Shown: one piece after another, positions 11,267 through 23,728 of the stretch | Position numbering within the stretch: the first letter of the stretch is position 1 | Layout: each line of letters opens with the position of its first letter | Assembly: GCA_011033025.1 (NCBI GenBank) | Contig: WFMF01000021.1 | Span: 496,001 to 560,000, forward strand | Direction: 5' to 3' | DNA from: Beroe forskalii | Taxonomy: Eukaryota; Ctenophora; Nuda; Beroida; Beroidae | Length of the DNA stretch: 64,000 nt | Notes under the pieces: model-generated | Told to the model about the DNA's origin: nothing | What the model saw: only the letters and a program-made list of their open reading frames with translations | Database searches by the model: none | Translations under genes and position numbers: made by a program

Positions 11267-13247
11267 TGTGCATATTTGAAAACCTCTTTTTCGTAACGGA
11301 AGGAATCGATAGCATTTTTCTCTCATAACTTACCTAATTTATACAGTAAAGCTATGAAATTTTGCACACTTTACCTATCCTATGTCACAAAGGTTCAGTT
11401 GAAACATTTGATAGATATCAGGAACACATAAGGAGCTATGTCCATTTAAACATTTCGTAACGGAAGGCGAGATAAATTTCCACTCAAAATTTTTTTCCAC
11501 AAAAATTCAATTTTTATCTCAGAAATTGGTTGGAATTCAAATATTCCAACGGGATAATCAAATTTAACCATTTCACTTTAACATTCAGTTGGGAATAAGC
11601 AAATTTTTGAAAGTAAAAACAATTTTCTTTGACGTTAAAAATTTGTACTATTTTGTAACGGAAGGAATTGGATTTTGTAACGGAGGGAATATCGATTATC
11701 TCCATTTTCCTGCTCCACACAGAGGAATTAACTATTCAGAATGGTTGTTTATCAAAGAGGCTGTCCACCAGGGCACTTTAATTTGTACTGGAGTTCGAAA
11801 ATCGTGAATTATTTGCAATAAAAGTGCCAATTTGCCTTAGAAAAACAAGAGAGAAATTGGTGATTTTTCACTAGTTTAAAATGAATTACACATCAGCTGA
11901 TGATTACTAAGGTAATAATCTTGTTCTGAAATGCAATATTGAATGAAAAACCCTTAACAGATCGGTTTTATCTCAATTTTAATGTTACCCAAATTTTTCA
12001 CTGAAAAATAAATGACGATTTTTGTACTTTTTTGATGGACTTTTAGAACACTGAAGCTTCATCTTGTGTAATTTTGATCATAAAATAGTATTCAAAAGTA
12101 TTATCTACAATTCAATAGCTGTTTCAGTTACCAAAATGAATTTTGGCCGATTTTTGTTCAAAAATGCTAATTTTTCGGCTCTGAATTACACCTATTTTGA
12201 GTCCAAAATGGTTCCTGAAATGACGATTTCAGATCCAGGGTCCATTTAAAACTTTCAAATGGAGCATTGTATCATATACAATGAACTGTTGTGACTTGAG
12301 AAGTAATTTCGGCAAGTTTTAAGAAAACAAACTCAATAATAGACTCCGACATCTTGCGAATCTTCAGAGAAAACTGTGGTCTGCGGCACTTTTTGGCCCA
12401 TAAATTCATTGTTTTTCATCTAATTTCCGTATTTTATGGCTCTAAATTTATCTGCAGATCAAAAGCAATGAAGTTAGCAAGAAAATTCGAAATTATGGCT
12501 AACAGGAGATGGATTATTGGCTTGAAAAAGTATTTTAACTCAAATTGGGACTGAAAAATTTGAAAATTGGCCAAAATTTCAGTCTAATTCGATGCTTTTT
12601 CCAGTGTTTTGGCTTTCTTGTTGGCATTTACATGTTTTGTGGGTAAGGAGTCAGATAGAATTAATTTTAACAAAGTTATGATGATTTTCCCGAAATTCGC
12701 ATCAAAGTATTTCGTAACGGAAGGAGATTTATATCTTTTATACAGGCTGCAATTCATGACCTAGACTGAAATTGAACCTACAGTGATGTACCTAAGACCC
12801 TTCTGAGATAATCCTACGACTCTAAATTGTTTCAAAGTGAATAAAGAGAGCATGAACAAAACTTTTCCATGTGAATTTCGTAACGGAAGGAGGCATTTTC
12901 ACCAAAATTTGGACAAAAATCATGAAAAAAGTACATGGAATTCCCGGACTTTTTCAACTGCATGAGTTAATTAGGACTCTAAGCCGACCAAAAATTATGG
13001 TTTGCCGAATTCAGTTCTTATACAATGGCTGGAAAGTCATTTTGAAAATAGGTACCGGAATTTAATACAGAATGTGTCATTTTCATTCATTTTCAAAATC
13101 CTCCTGAGTTCACATTTTTCAAGATTTCTACACCAAATTTTGGATTTTGGTACTTTGAACTATGGTCAAGATCATGGTAACTTTAAATTTCGTCATAAAA
13201 CTTTTTGAAATTTTGGCACAAGTGGAACCACTTTTCAAATATGCACA
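11267..13247. mobile_element. 2-kb non-coding TIR transposon with internal 14-bp motif
   Basis: Ends are perfect 16-bp inverted repeats TGTGCATATTTGAAAA, and the block is absent from B, C and D at the same site. Flanking CA/CA (or ACAT if the ends are shifted by one base) is the only duplication. TTCGTAACGGAAGG or a close variant occurs six times, at about 11289, 11454, 11651, 11673, 12711 and 12877, all in the same orientation. The rest is AT-rich with no transposase frame. Confidence 0.85.
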
Positions 13248-13775
13248 CATAACATTTGCAGGCATGGATTGCATGCAGAGCATGTGTTATACTGATGTTT
13301 TCGCCTCTGCATCCAGATGTTTTCACCCCTACAACCTTCTATACAATCTACAACTTAGTAAGTACAATTTGAATTGATTTGAATATGGAAGTACCTAAAT
13401 TTTCATTATCATACGCTTTTAACTATCTCTGTCTGTTGAGATGCTGAGATAATAGAAGTCAGATCGAATTAACCTGACTGTAACTTAAAAAAATTTTCAG
13501 TGCAACTAAGGACCTGAGAAGTCCATGAGAAGTCCATGACAAAAGATCGTGATATTAATTGCTATCCTAAAGCAAAATGTCTCCCACAAGACAAGGTTTG
13601 TCCTATGAAATTTGTTTCCTTACATTGATGAACTATGAAGTGTCTATTTACTTTTTGAAGTAACTCATGACATTTACTCCTGACAATCTAGTTATCTAGG
13701 CCAACTGTGTACTGAGCCTCTGTACAACAAATGTCTGGTGATTTTAGGGTGTGCAATAGTCTGTTTATCAGTGTG

Positions 13776-14205
13776 GTTTCGGTGGGTTGTGGTTTCGTGG
13801 GTTAGTGGTTTCGTGGGTTGTGGTTTTGGTGGGTTGGTGGTGGTTTCGTGGGTTGGGTGGTTTCGTGGGTTGTGGTTTCTGTGGTTGGTTTCGTGGGTTG
13901 GGTGGTTTCAGGTGGTTTCGGTCGTTCCACATTTTAGTTAAATATCAGCTGGTTTCGGGCTGGTTTCGGGCTGGTTTCGGGCTGGTTTCGTATTTTTGAC
14001 AAATGTTATAGTAAAACAATATTTTTGGGTGGTTTCGTGGGTTGGGTGGTTTGCGCGGGTTGGTGTTTTGGTGGGTTGGGTGGTTTCAGGTGGTTTCAGG
14101 TGGTTTCGTGGTTTCGGTGGTTTCGTGGTTTCGGAGTTATGTTGGGTGGTTTCGGGTGGTTTCGTGGTGGGTGGTTTCGCTGGTTTCGCTGGTTTCGGTG
14201 GTTCC
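13776..14205 (+). repeat. GT-rich strand-asymmetric array
   Basis: Variants of GGTGGTTTCG and TGGGTTGGGTGGTTTCG fill the + strand, broken by unique sequence at about 13928-14025. Groups of G (GGG, GGTGG) are frequent, so G-quadruplexes are possible. Several overlapping open frames are composition effects. It abuts the point where giant-repeat copy A is cut. Confidence 0.85.
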
Positions 14206-14853
14206 AATTTTAGTATCAACGTTTCTATCAAAACCCAAGTTTAATAGTTTATTTACCCAAAACATCATGTTCTCTTGGATTAAGATATGATATAGTTTTT
14301 ATAGACTTGTTGAAGTATTTATTTATTCGGTTATTTATTTTCCAGCCATATAAAGTGTCGTTGCTTATCTCACTCTTATCTTGATCCAAATTGGGCAGAG
14401 GGTGAATTCATGGTCTGGGCGGCAACTGTTTCCCTATTCAATGCTAGAAAACTTGGCTCGATACCCTTTCCCTGCTCTTAACTGAGCATAACTAACCAAG
14501 TCCTATGAATCTGTAAACCTACGAAAGTTTTATATTATTTCTATAGCCAAATGTGACTGGAGCCTTGTGCCCACATCTGCACTAAACAAAATGTTACATT
14601 CTGTTACGTATTATATATATAATGTATGTAATGTAAAGATTTTGCCATAAAGCAACTCAATTAGTCAGAAAAATTCTTTCATCACACTTTATCATTTTAG
14701 CATGTACCCTAAACAAGGTACTCAAAATATTTAACTATAAGTAGTGTTCATCTAAGTTGTTAAAAAACACCCATATATACAAAGATCCATATGCATAACA
14801 GTCTGCTATTCAAAACTTGATAGTATGTTGATGGGGTACTGTCATTAACTCTG
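14206..14853. other. No gene seen
   Basis: AT-rich with a short TATATA run near 14610. It probably includes the 3' part of the LINE whose ORF1 follows on the minus strand, but no further LINE domain is visible. Confidence 0.35.
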
Positions 14854-15291
14854 TCACACAGTCTTCTCAACACTGTTTACAGTTCCATTTCTGATGAAAT
14901 GTCGCTTGTTAGGCTCATCAGCCTTCCTCCTCTTCAACTCTGCAACAAGAGTCCTGTGTGCAAGCCTCTGATCGTGGGACCTGTCGGGAGACAGGAAAAC
15001 ACTCTTATACTTGTCCTTCTCATTAAGTAGGGGAGATTTAGCAATGACCTCTGAAACAATCAAGGAACTGGTCAAGGCAACCTTGACAGGGCGTGGTCTA
15101 CTGTCCTTAGCCTTGCCCACTCTAAACACCTCCATCTTTGGTTTTTCTCCAATTACTTCCATGATGCTACATATCTTCTCATTTAGGTCCTCCTTGTCCT
15201 GCTCTGCCAGACCAAATACCATGATGTTTCGGCTCCTGTCCTCCTCCTCTACAACTTTCTTAACAACAGACACAATGCTGGCTGGTGTCAC
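14854..15291 (-). pseudogene. Non-LTR retrotransposon ORF1 fragment (RRM-like)
   Basis: About 145 residues with RSRNIMVFGL (RNP2-like strand), EVFRVGK, RPRPVKVAL (RNP1-like), FLSPDR and HFIRNG. This order is typical of the RNA-binding ORF1 found with endonuclease-type LINEs of cnidarians, molluscs and deuterostomes; it coats the element's RNA. The N-terminal side is cut by the foldback element at 15294-15570. No endonuclease or reverse transcriptase follows downstream on this strand, so it is a truncated relic. Confidence 0.75.
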
Positions 15292-15293
15292 TG

Positions 15294-15570
15294 ATCGCTG
15301 GGGTATGGCCGGTTTCGGGATCTATGGACGTGCGAGGGGGTTTTAGATAAAGGAGTTAGGAGAAACTTGCCAGACGTTAAGTAGGAAAACTTCCCCTTTA
15401 CGGATTTGTAGTAGGAACTTCCCTGTTGCTCCTTGCCAGGCGTTGCCTGGCCCCCTCGCAGAGTCGAAAAAAGTATGGGGCAGGCAACGTCTGGCAAGTT
15501 TCTCCTAACTCCTTTATCTAAAACCCCCTCGCACGTCCATAGATCCCGAAACCGGCCATACCCCAGCGAT
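15294..15570. mobile_element. Foldback element with arms of about 85 bp
   Basis: Left arm starts ATCGCTGGGGTATGGCCGG and the right arm ends with its complement. The arms match without visible mismatch through GCACGTCCATAGATC and TTTCTCCTAACTCC to the motif CCAGACGTT. The loop of about 105 bp holds GCCAGGCGTTGCCTGGCCCC. It interrupts the LINE ORF1. The CCAGACGTTGCC/AGGCAACG motif pair recurs at 24.83-24.97 and 38.03-38.10 kb. The near-perfect arms imply a recent origin. Confidence 0.85.
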
Positions 15571-15609
15571 TAACAGTAAGCACCTAATTATGTGAATGAA
15601 TTAAGGTTG

Positions 15610-15755
15610 CCCTAACCAGGACCCTGGTTAAGCGCACAGAGTGCGCGGCGCGGTAAGCGCTAAAAGCGATTTCGCTACGCCGCAAGCGCTAAAAGCGTTT
15701 CGCGACGCGGCAAGCGCTAAAATGTAAAAGAGTTTCGCGACGCCCCTGGTTAGGG
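15610..15755. mobile_element. Small element with CCCTAACCAGG inverted ends and 3 GC-rich units
   Basis: CCCTAACCAGG at the left and its complement at the right enclose three copies of AAGCGCTAAAAGCG plus TTTCGCGACGC, including AGCGC palindromes. A relative (GCGCACAGAGTGCGCGG inverted) is near 50.40 kb. Confidence 0.6.
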
Positions 15756-15783
15756 GAAGAATTAATTTTAAGTTCATTTTTGT

Positions 15784-15831
15784 TCAACACGTATATCCCT
15801 GTTTGCGTTGCGTGGCGCGTACACTTCCTAA
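15784..15831 (+). mobile_element. GC-palindrome element, partial
   Basis: Carries the CACGTATATCCCTGTTTGCG core but lacks most of the central palindrome. It lies 23 bp before the end of giant-repeat copy B. Confidence 0.6.
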
Positions 15832-18410
15832 CAGTAACCCAGCGAACACTGTGTATGGTGGCCGAGGTGGCTCACTTGAAAATAATTTTTCATGTTTTTG
15901 AAAAAGTGAGCCATTTCGGCCACCGCGTGGCCGAGCTGGCTCACCTATATTTTTCCAACTTTGATGCAAAATTTAAATGCCAATTTTAATCCGAAAAGAC
16001 AAAATTCGGCATGTATCTGAAACTAGAAAAGTTGCTCTTTCCAACGGTGTAAAGATTAGGACCAACCGACCCAAAATGGCGGAGTTATAGCGCTCCAAAA
16101 AGTGGGACGCCTCGGCCACGCGGTGGCCGAACTGGCTCACTTAGTTTCAGTCTTCAAAGTGAGCCACGCCGGCCACCGCGTGGCCGAACTGGCTCATTTG
16201 AAGAGCAACAAATGCGCGTTTCATACGTACGTGGTATATTAAAACGCTTTCGCGCCGTACATACATCAGTAATTTACAGCTAATATTGTGGCAAATTTTG
16301 ACGCGCATTCACAGATTGACAGAACCGTATAATCTGGAACCAGCACTCAACGAGGAGGGTATCGATCCTCTTCCGAGCCAGACTGCTGCCTTGCTTTCGG
16401 TTGACCACGATTGCATCCCACTCGCCAAACCGTAACCATATCATCCATCCAAACTCATAAAACCACACTTCTCATTAACTTCTGCGTGTCTGGGAAATAT
16501 TACAAATGAAGTGAGCTCATTTCAACCGCCTGTATGTACTCATCAGTCAAAAGCATCCAATGGGTAATAAAATGAGTCAGTTAGGTCCCGAAGCCTTCCA
16601 TGGTGGAAATAACAACGTATCCAAAGAACCCTTTATAGTTTATACCAACGTATTTTCCATGACTTTTCACTGATGAGCACACATAGCCGGAACGTCTGAT
16701 AGTCTATTTTTGCACTTTGCGTGCCCCAAGCAAGGTTGCCCTCTTCGCCTTTATTCAAGATATGCTCCACCGTTATTATAGTAAGCGTGCAAAAACTACC
16801 GAAAAAGTGCGGGTTTAAGCACATTGGAACTACTTGGGAAAAGGCCAGGAAATTTGACCAAAGAAGTGCACCTAATTATGTGGATGGATATTAAGGGTAG
16901 AAATATGAGTAAAGGCGCAAAAGGGGTCACCAAGTTAGAAGTTGATACTTAAACTTCTGTGTCTATTGATCAACATTTGGAGCACGCATCGCACATGAAC
17001 AAGCTTGAGAGTAGAATTGAGTAAGTCTCATCAAACAAATTGAACAAAGAGAAACACGGTTATGGCTGTAATTTTCGAATATCAGGTTGATGTTTACAAC
17101 AAACTACAATTAGTAGGTAATAATAAAATGTCTCTGAGCGACATGAGATACTTAAGTATCTAGAAAGTTCAGCTTTAGAATGAACAATATTATTGACTAA
17201 TTTGGAAGATTATACAATACTGTTATAAGCACATAAGTCGGCATAAGTTCAAGAAAATTCTAAATCATTCCCTTGTCACAGTTGCTATCTCTAATATAAT
17301 GTTAACAAAAAATAGCAATATCAAACTTTAAACTTTGAAAGAAATATTGAACTTAGAAATAAATTTTCTTTCAAAATTAAGCTGCAACGATAGGATAGTA
17401 TGAAATGTCAATATATAAGCACACCAAAGCTAAATCTTAAGCTTAAGAAACGCAATTTTCGCCACTTAACTGCTTATACAGTAGCCTCACGACAATAATT
17501 TCAAGTTAGTAATTTCTAGTTACGTTCGGCTACCATGGTACTGCCTCTCTTTGCACTCTAATCAAAATGCGCTGTTGGCACATAAAAAGTGGAGAGATAC
17601 ACTAAGCAGTTAGCCAGGCCATGCATTATAACGTAATATTAAATGGCTAATTAATAAACGATATAATTGAAGAAGACAAACGATAAATGGCTAAAGTATA
17701 ATTTAACCATTTAAAAATAAATTTAAACCAAAATTTGACTTTTTTGACAAATGATAAAAAATGTATTCTCTGACGTTAAATACACTGTAAAAGTATTAAA
17801 TGCATTATAACGTAATATTAAATGGCTAAATTCTTAATAATAAATTTCTAATATTTGACTTGAAGACAAATGATAAATTCCTGAACTATACTGTAAAAGT
17901 ATAAAACTTTATGTTGAACCATTTACTTTTATTAAGTCTGACTAATTTTACATAATTTGTCATGCAGTTAAATTCGCGCTACGACTTATCTATTGCCAAG
18001 CAAATAGATGAAATAGCAATGTATCCACTGTTCATACTCCTATCAGAATATCCAGTGAAGCAGTGAGTAGTTCATTCATCTGAAGGACAAAGCTACCAAG
18101 GTACACTCCAAAATCATTTGCGTAGAACTAGAAAGCGTAGAATAGTCATGACTCATGAGTCACCGATTGCACCATCACGGAAATCTGAGGAAGGGAAATT
18201 AGAAATGTTATAATACCAATCATTTGAACGGGCATATTTCATTAAATCTAAGCACAATCTGAGCACATGATAAGCATATTGATTTAATGTATTACATAAC
18301 AGTAGGTATTTAGGTAACTTTATTGCCTTTCTGGTTCGGAGGTATAAAAATGCGAATCAATATACTAGAGCTCTTGATCTTCATTGAACATTACAAATTT
18401 GTGCGATTTT

Positions 18411-18757
18411 AAAAATCAATTTACTTTCAATGTTTTGAATTTGAACCTAAATAGTCAAATAATGACATCTATTCTGAATGTGATGACGCGATAAAAAGGT
18501 GCACCAGTTCAACAGAATTTCCTTTATATATCGCCCTTTTCAGGCTTCAGAACTTATTCTCGAGTACAAGATTTCAAGATAATGATTTATTGAATTAATG
18601 TATGCTGAGTCTTTACACTGAACAGTGCAAAGTAATCCTTGTGGATAATGTAAGCGTACCATTCGAATTTAAAGAAGCCTAGATAAACCCGATCGATACA
18701 GGATCGGACGAGTGCGTTGTGTAGTCTGGGAGCCGTTTGGCCGGACACTTCGGGGGT
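18411..18757. other. Copy-B-specific segment
   Basis: About 350 bp present in B but absent at the matching place in C (32.82 kb) and D (47.40 kb), where the flanks join directly. No duplication at the edges, so it is either a deletion in the C/D ancestor or an insertion in B. Its frame on the minus strand has no recognised family. Confidence 0.55.
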
Positions 18758-19058
18758 ACACAGTACAAAATATAATCTGCTCAAAATATAATTTGTCTTC
18801 GTAAATAAATTTTGTTTTCGAATTTGCCAATCAGACCATTATGTAAGTTAAGATAAAATAAGTGGAGTCCAATGTCTTATCTATAGAGGTGTATGGGTAT
18901 ACTACAAACATAACAAAATACTTTGAAATGCAGTAAGGGTGAAGTGCAGTATCAAGCTTAGGCAAATGTAATAAGCTCTGAATTTCATACTTCATATACC
19001 GATTATTGGTCACAAAGATCATGAATGATTCCTTTGTGAATGGCAACATGTGTGAGCA

Positions 19059-19886
19059 CCTTAGTGGTAAAAATTATGATGCGTACTAATAATGATAATT
19101 TTAACAAAATGATCATAATTATTAGGTACGCATCATAAATTCTACACATCATAATATCTACAGGTCATAATTTATGCACTCACAAAAATCAGCTATTTTT
19201 AGATACAGGTACGTTAAGGCAAGGATGATCGATGGTTTATGGTCATTGGTCCATAGTGATAATGTGGACATTTGAGAGTAGGGACAGAGGTGGGTATTGG
19301 GTTAACACTCGACATAGGTCATAGCAGCTGGGGCGTACGCCATATTCTCGAATAATAACGAAAGTTTAAAATTGCCGAACTCCGTGATGAGCAATCTGTA
19401 ATATCATACTATCATTATAGTACTAAAATAGTGAAAATCAGTAAACGACCGAGTTCAGGTTCTTAGCCGAGGCCGAGTTCAGCCGAGTTCATATAACATT
19501 CCTGTAGCTACAATTTTATTTTGCCGTGATTTTCTGTAAGACTATTTTGAAAGAATCTTTTGCCAATTGAACGAGTGAAATTTGATACATTTATTAAGTT
19601 AAATATTAATCCAGTGAAAATTTCAGTTGTTACACCCAAAAATTCAACATAAGTTGTGAAATAACACATGAAATTCTGGCAATTACCTAGGTATCGAACA
19701 CGGCAAAATGAAGCAAAATTTTGCCGAGGCCGAGTTTGAAAAAAGGGCCGATTTTGACCGAAGCCGAGGCCGAGTACTTGGTCGTTTCCTGGTGAAAATC
19801 ACTGAAAATTTCTCGATCATAAAATTAGTACTGATCATAATTTCATTTGTCATAATTAAAACGGCTCTTAATTTCTACCACTAAGG
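19059..19886. mobile_element. CCTTAGTGG-ended TIR element in copy B
   Basis: Ends CCTTAGTGGTARAAATTA are inverted, 18 bp with one mismatch. Inner arms rich in ATTATGATGCGTAC and ATTATGATCA also pair. It contains the hAT-type MITE. Equivalents sit at 31683-32516 and 46269-47095. No clear target duplication, so it may be an integral inverted module of the giant repeat rather than an insertion. Confidence 0.65.
19439..19791. mobile_element. hAT-type MITE in copy B
   Basis: CAGTAAACGACCGAGT end and a diverged opposite end (CAGGAAACGACC) flanked by GTGAAAAT at 19431-19438 and 19792-19799, an 8-bp duplication. Same family as 2445-3485. Confidence 0.9.
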
Positions 19887-20029
19887 TATATAACTAAGAA
19901 TTAGTGCTTATGAGTTTCTGAATAGGCGGGGGATATCAGAGACCTTATGCCCACTTATTCACGTGATGGTCGGGCTCCAAAATTTCAAAATGCAGTTACT
20001 CGCATTATAGACGCCTCCCTCGATATTCT

Positions 20030-20170
20030 GGATTTTCATGCGGGTCTATAATACCCTGATCGGGCCCATATTTGTTTAGAACCTCGCCCCACGGGCTGCG
20101 GGTCAAACCGGATAGATCCCTCGGGGTGCGCCCTCGGGAGCCATCCCAAAATGGGCCCGACCCGCGCGTG
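20030..20170. repeat. GC-rich island inside the giant repeat
   Basis: A GGGCCCGA/CCCGCGCG-rich block with inverted matches (TCGGGCCCAT against ATGGGCCCGA; CCCTCGGG against CCCGAGGG). It recurs at 31385-31510 and 45975-46090. Confidence 0.6.
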
Positions 20171-20629
20171 TCTATGTATTTTGTAGTTAATCATAGGAAA
20201 TTCTTAGAAATTAAATCTAAATTTGAAGCGAAATCTTAGAATTAAATCTAAAATTTGAAGCGAAATCACTTACTCAAATTGTGAGAAAGTGCACATGAAA
20301 AGCATACATTTTGAAGCCTTGTGGAACATATTTTTAATTGAACTCATAATGAATATCAACGACAAAAAAATGAGTCCTAAAATTTGAGATAGTGTTATCA
20401 GTTAGGTAGTGTTATTGGAATAATGTGCATTGTGCAATATAGACTGGGTGGTATCCAAGGAGTTTGGCTTAATGCAGTATTTCACCATATATGTCTCTGC
20501 ACTTACTCACTATGTTTCAAGGATTGTGTCGCTTCATAGCAGTCGCATTGTTCAATAATTTATTTATCATCTCTTCACAAGGTTGTACTGGTACAAGATA
20601 AACTATGACGTTCTTCACTTAGAATTAAT

Positions 20630-20662
20630 TTCGCCGTTCAGCGACATCTTCAGGTCTGTAAG
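20630..20662 (-). ncRNA. Possible hammerhead-like core motif
   Basis: Reading the minus strand, ACCTGAAGATGTCGCTGAAC then GGCGAAATT gives CUGAAGA, a short hairpin (GUCG/CGGC) and GAAA, resembling the conserved core of hammerhead ribozymes seen in Penelope-like and other retroelements. One extra U sits between CUGAAGA and the hairpin, and stems I and III are not evident, so catalysis is unproven. Relatives: 30916-30950, 44195-44230 (different context), 45486-45515 (damaged). Confidence 0.3.
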
Positions 20663-20994
20663 CATAACAATTCATATACACTATTGAAAAACTATCGTAG
20701 AATAATGAATCAATAGGCTGAAACGTGGAAAAACTTTCTAATTACTTAAGGTTACGAATTAGAACTAAAACCTTACACCAATCCTGCTACTAAAGTAAAC
20801 AAAATTTAATAACCGAGCATTATTATTCCATCTTACTATATATAATTTTGAGCATTATTTTTCTATACCAGTGTCTCGAATTGTGAGTAGTATTTTACCG
20901 TCGAGTAATTAGCTTTAATCAAAATATAAAATGGTAGATATCTGTTGCAGTTCTTGGTTCGTCGTTAGGTGCAGTCACCCGGATAATCCATCCC

Positions 20995-21170
20995 GAGCGC
21001 ACATAACCAGTTAAAAGTAATGAATGAATGCACGAAATCGTGACGTGACGCATCACTTGTTTTAAAGTTTCAACTAAACGTGACGTGACGCACCACGTCA
21101 CTATTACAGATTAGTTACAACAATTGACGCATGATGTGACGCATCACGTCACGATTAGCTAGAGCCTTAG
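20995..21170. repeat. TGACGTGACGCATCAC inverted repeats
   Basis: At least four TGACGTGACGCA-type words on alternating strands make imperfect hairpins (arms near AATCGTGACGTGATGCGTCA). They recur at 30420-30515 and 43160-43290. Palindromic CRE/AP-1-like half sites could be protein-binding sites; that is inference. Confidence 0.6.
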
Positions 21171-23728
21171 TAATACTAATGTATTTTTACGCACACTGAT
21201 AAACAGACTTTTGCACGCCCTAAAATCACCATACATTTGTTGTACAGAGGCTCAGTACACAGTTGGCCTAGATAACTAGATTGTCAGGAGTAAATGTCAT
21301 GAGTTACTTCAAAAAAGTAAATAGACACTTCATAGTTCATCAATGTAAGGAAAGAAATTTCATAGGACAAACCTTGTCTTGTGGGAGACATTTTGCTTTA
21401 GGATAGCAATTAATATCACGATCTTTTGTCATGATATCATTTCTCATGGACTACTCAGGTCCTTAGTTGCACTGAAAATTTTTAAAATTACAGTCAGGTT
21501 AATTCGATCTGACTTCTATTATCTCAGCATCTCAACAGACAGAGACAGTTAAAAGCATATAATAATGAAAATTTAGGTACTTCCATATTCAAATCAATTC
21601 CGATTGTACTTACTAAGTTGTAGATTGTATAGAGGGTTGTAGGGGTGAAAACATCTGGATGCAGAGGCGAAAACATCAGTATAACACATGCTCTGCATGC
21701 AATCCATGCCTGCAAATGTTATGTATAGGTTGAGTTTCAGGACTTGATTAAGTCATACCACAAGGTTGCATTAAGTATTTGACACGACATCAAGATGGTA
21801 TCATGTGATAAGACAGTTTGTGTGTCTTTTGTATACATGGCTTATCCCACTACATGCCAGCAACTACTCCGGTATAGTGGTACTAGTATATATTATAGGA
21901 CCTGGCTTATAATGGGTTAAGCTTTGCAGTTTGAAGCACGTTATGTCACGTTATGTCTATGAACCATGCAAACTTATGCCATGCACACGAACGACACACA
22001 GAGTACAGTTTAAACTGACCCTGTTAGAATCAAAATATGGTTCAAACAGTTCGAAATGTGCTTTAGTGTCAATTTATTGATGATTTATTGTTAATTCATT
22101 GTTGCCATATAGTCCAAAATAGATTCACAGTTGACAATTAATTGCCATAATGCCATAACTTACAATTCAGTGTTGCCACTGCCTTCCATTACATATCATG
22201 CTTATTGGCAATAGATTCATTTTCACCATTTTCACCAATGAATGCTCATAGCAATTCAATGAATTGCTATTGCTGACAATAAAATCAAAGCTGCCTTTGC
22301 AAAAAATCGTCATAGTAATCAGTGAACCCTGAGTCATACCCTGACTCTAACACAAGCCAAAATGAAGTGTGGGGTTTGTTTAGGGTTTAGGGTTCGGATT
22401 TATAAGTTAAAGTTCATTTTCGTTACTAAAGATCCATTTTTGACAATGACAATCATATTGAATTCATTGTCAACAATGACAGTTCATTGTCAACACTGGT
22501 GATTCATTGTCAATTATAGAAAGTTTAGTTAATCCATAACTGTCAACATTGCCACTAATGGCAATGAAAATTTGTCAGATTCCCTGTACTGTGTCCAACC
22601 TTTTGTTGATTGATGTATTGTGCTCAAATCTAGATGTCATGAAAACTTCCTCCTTGTCTGACCAGATGATATTTGTATACTTGAATTGTTTTAAATAAGA
22701 CAAGTGATAACTTTGATACCAAATGAACATGAAACTTATTATGAAACTATACACTAAATTGTGGTAGGAAGAGTATTAAGGTGTCCATCTAATCAATTTA
22801 AACATTTGCATTTTTGAAATTTGCCTTCAAAAGTGTGATTGGGCTCTATTTCTAGTGACAATTGACTTGATACTTTGATCTTGTCTGACCAGATAAAGTT
22901 TCCCAATAAAGATAAAGAATTCCCAATAATGCACAAGGACCAACTTATGACACTGAAGCTCATGAAACAAACACACTCCATTGTGGTAGGGGGCATTAAG
23001 TTAATAGGTTAGGTACCTTTTGCAAGCATTTTATTATTTGGACCTTGCATGTTCTTAGTCTGTCTGTGTGTGTGACATAGTTAGCTTTTAAAAGATAGAT
23101 TAGAACTGATCCAATTAAGTTTTGTCATCAATCTTCTTATTATAGAAGTGTATCATAAATGATAAAATAGTAATATGAGTAATCCATATTTGGCAATGCA
23201 ATATTTGGCAATGCAATATTTGCCAACAACCAACAAACTTAATCAGTACTCAATCCTCAATAAACAGGTTGCTGCTTTGAAGAAACAAGGTAGTTCTCCA
23301 GAGACAAAGTCAATAACAATCTACAAAGAAGAATCTACAACATAACACAGATTGTAAATATATTTTATTTTCATAATTTCAACAGCACATCATCAAAAAA
23401 TATTTTGTGCTGATGATTTTTCATCAGATTTTTTCAGAAACAAAACCAAGACAAGAATAGCACAAAAATTGTATTATTTGATAATAACAAAATTTTTCCA
23501 AGACATTCGTGTAATTTTTATTGCAAAATATTCTAATTGCAAAAATTATTCAAATTTGAGCCGCGCGCGCCGCGCACACCGATCACTGAATGCGCGAAAA
23601 CTTGGTCATGGTACCCGAAATGAGCCTCGTCGGCCATGGTTTGGCCGACGTGGCTCACTTTTAGAACAATTTGGACCTAAAAATTGAATTCAAAAATTTT
23701 CCCCAAGTGAGCCACCTCGGCCACCATG

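Larger units (their letters stand above)
5084..13775 (+). mobile_element. Giant palindrome-ended repeat, copy A (5' part)
   Basis: Starts TATGGTGGCCGAGGTGGCTC, followed by an inner palindrome in which GTGAGCCACGTCGGCC faces GGCCGACGAGGCTCA. The body matches B (inverted), C and D. It is interrupted by a polyA-tailed insert (5950-9825), a MITE (9853-10100) and a TIR transposon (11267-13247). It stops at 13775, in the middle of the element, where a GT-rich array begins; the 3' half is missing. No open frame long enough to be a transposase is present. Confidence 0.8.
15854..23728 (-). mobile_element. Giant palindrome-ended repeat, copy B (both ends present)
   Basis: The only copy with both termini: TATGGTGGCCGAGGTGGCTC at 15854 and its complement ending at 23728, 7.9 kb apart. 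The 3'-side terminus (left here) holds three further palindromes at 15905-15950, 16110-16140 and 16165-16200, each of the type GTGAGCCA..CGGCCA facing TGGCCGA..TGGCTCA. The 5'-side terminus (right) holds one at 23615-23660. No target duplication is clear. No transposase, reverse transcriptase or other domain is readable; conserved short frames reflect DNA copy identity. It lacks the TATTA-flanked insert and the 0.2-0.7-kb insert of C and D. Confidence 0.8.

Noticed and set aside
13738-14290. Overlapping Gly/Trp/Phe/Val-rich frames
   Set aside because: Produced by the GT-rich array, open in several frames at once.
21000-21170. CRE/AP-1 enhancer cluster
   Set aside because: TGACGT words are part of a repeat present in three copies with no gene nearby; kept only as a repeat feature.
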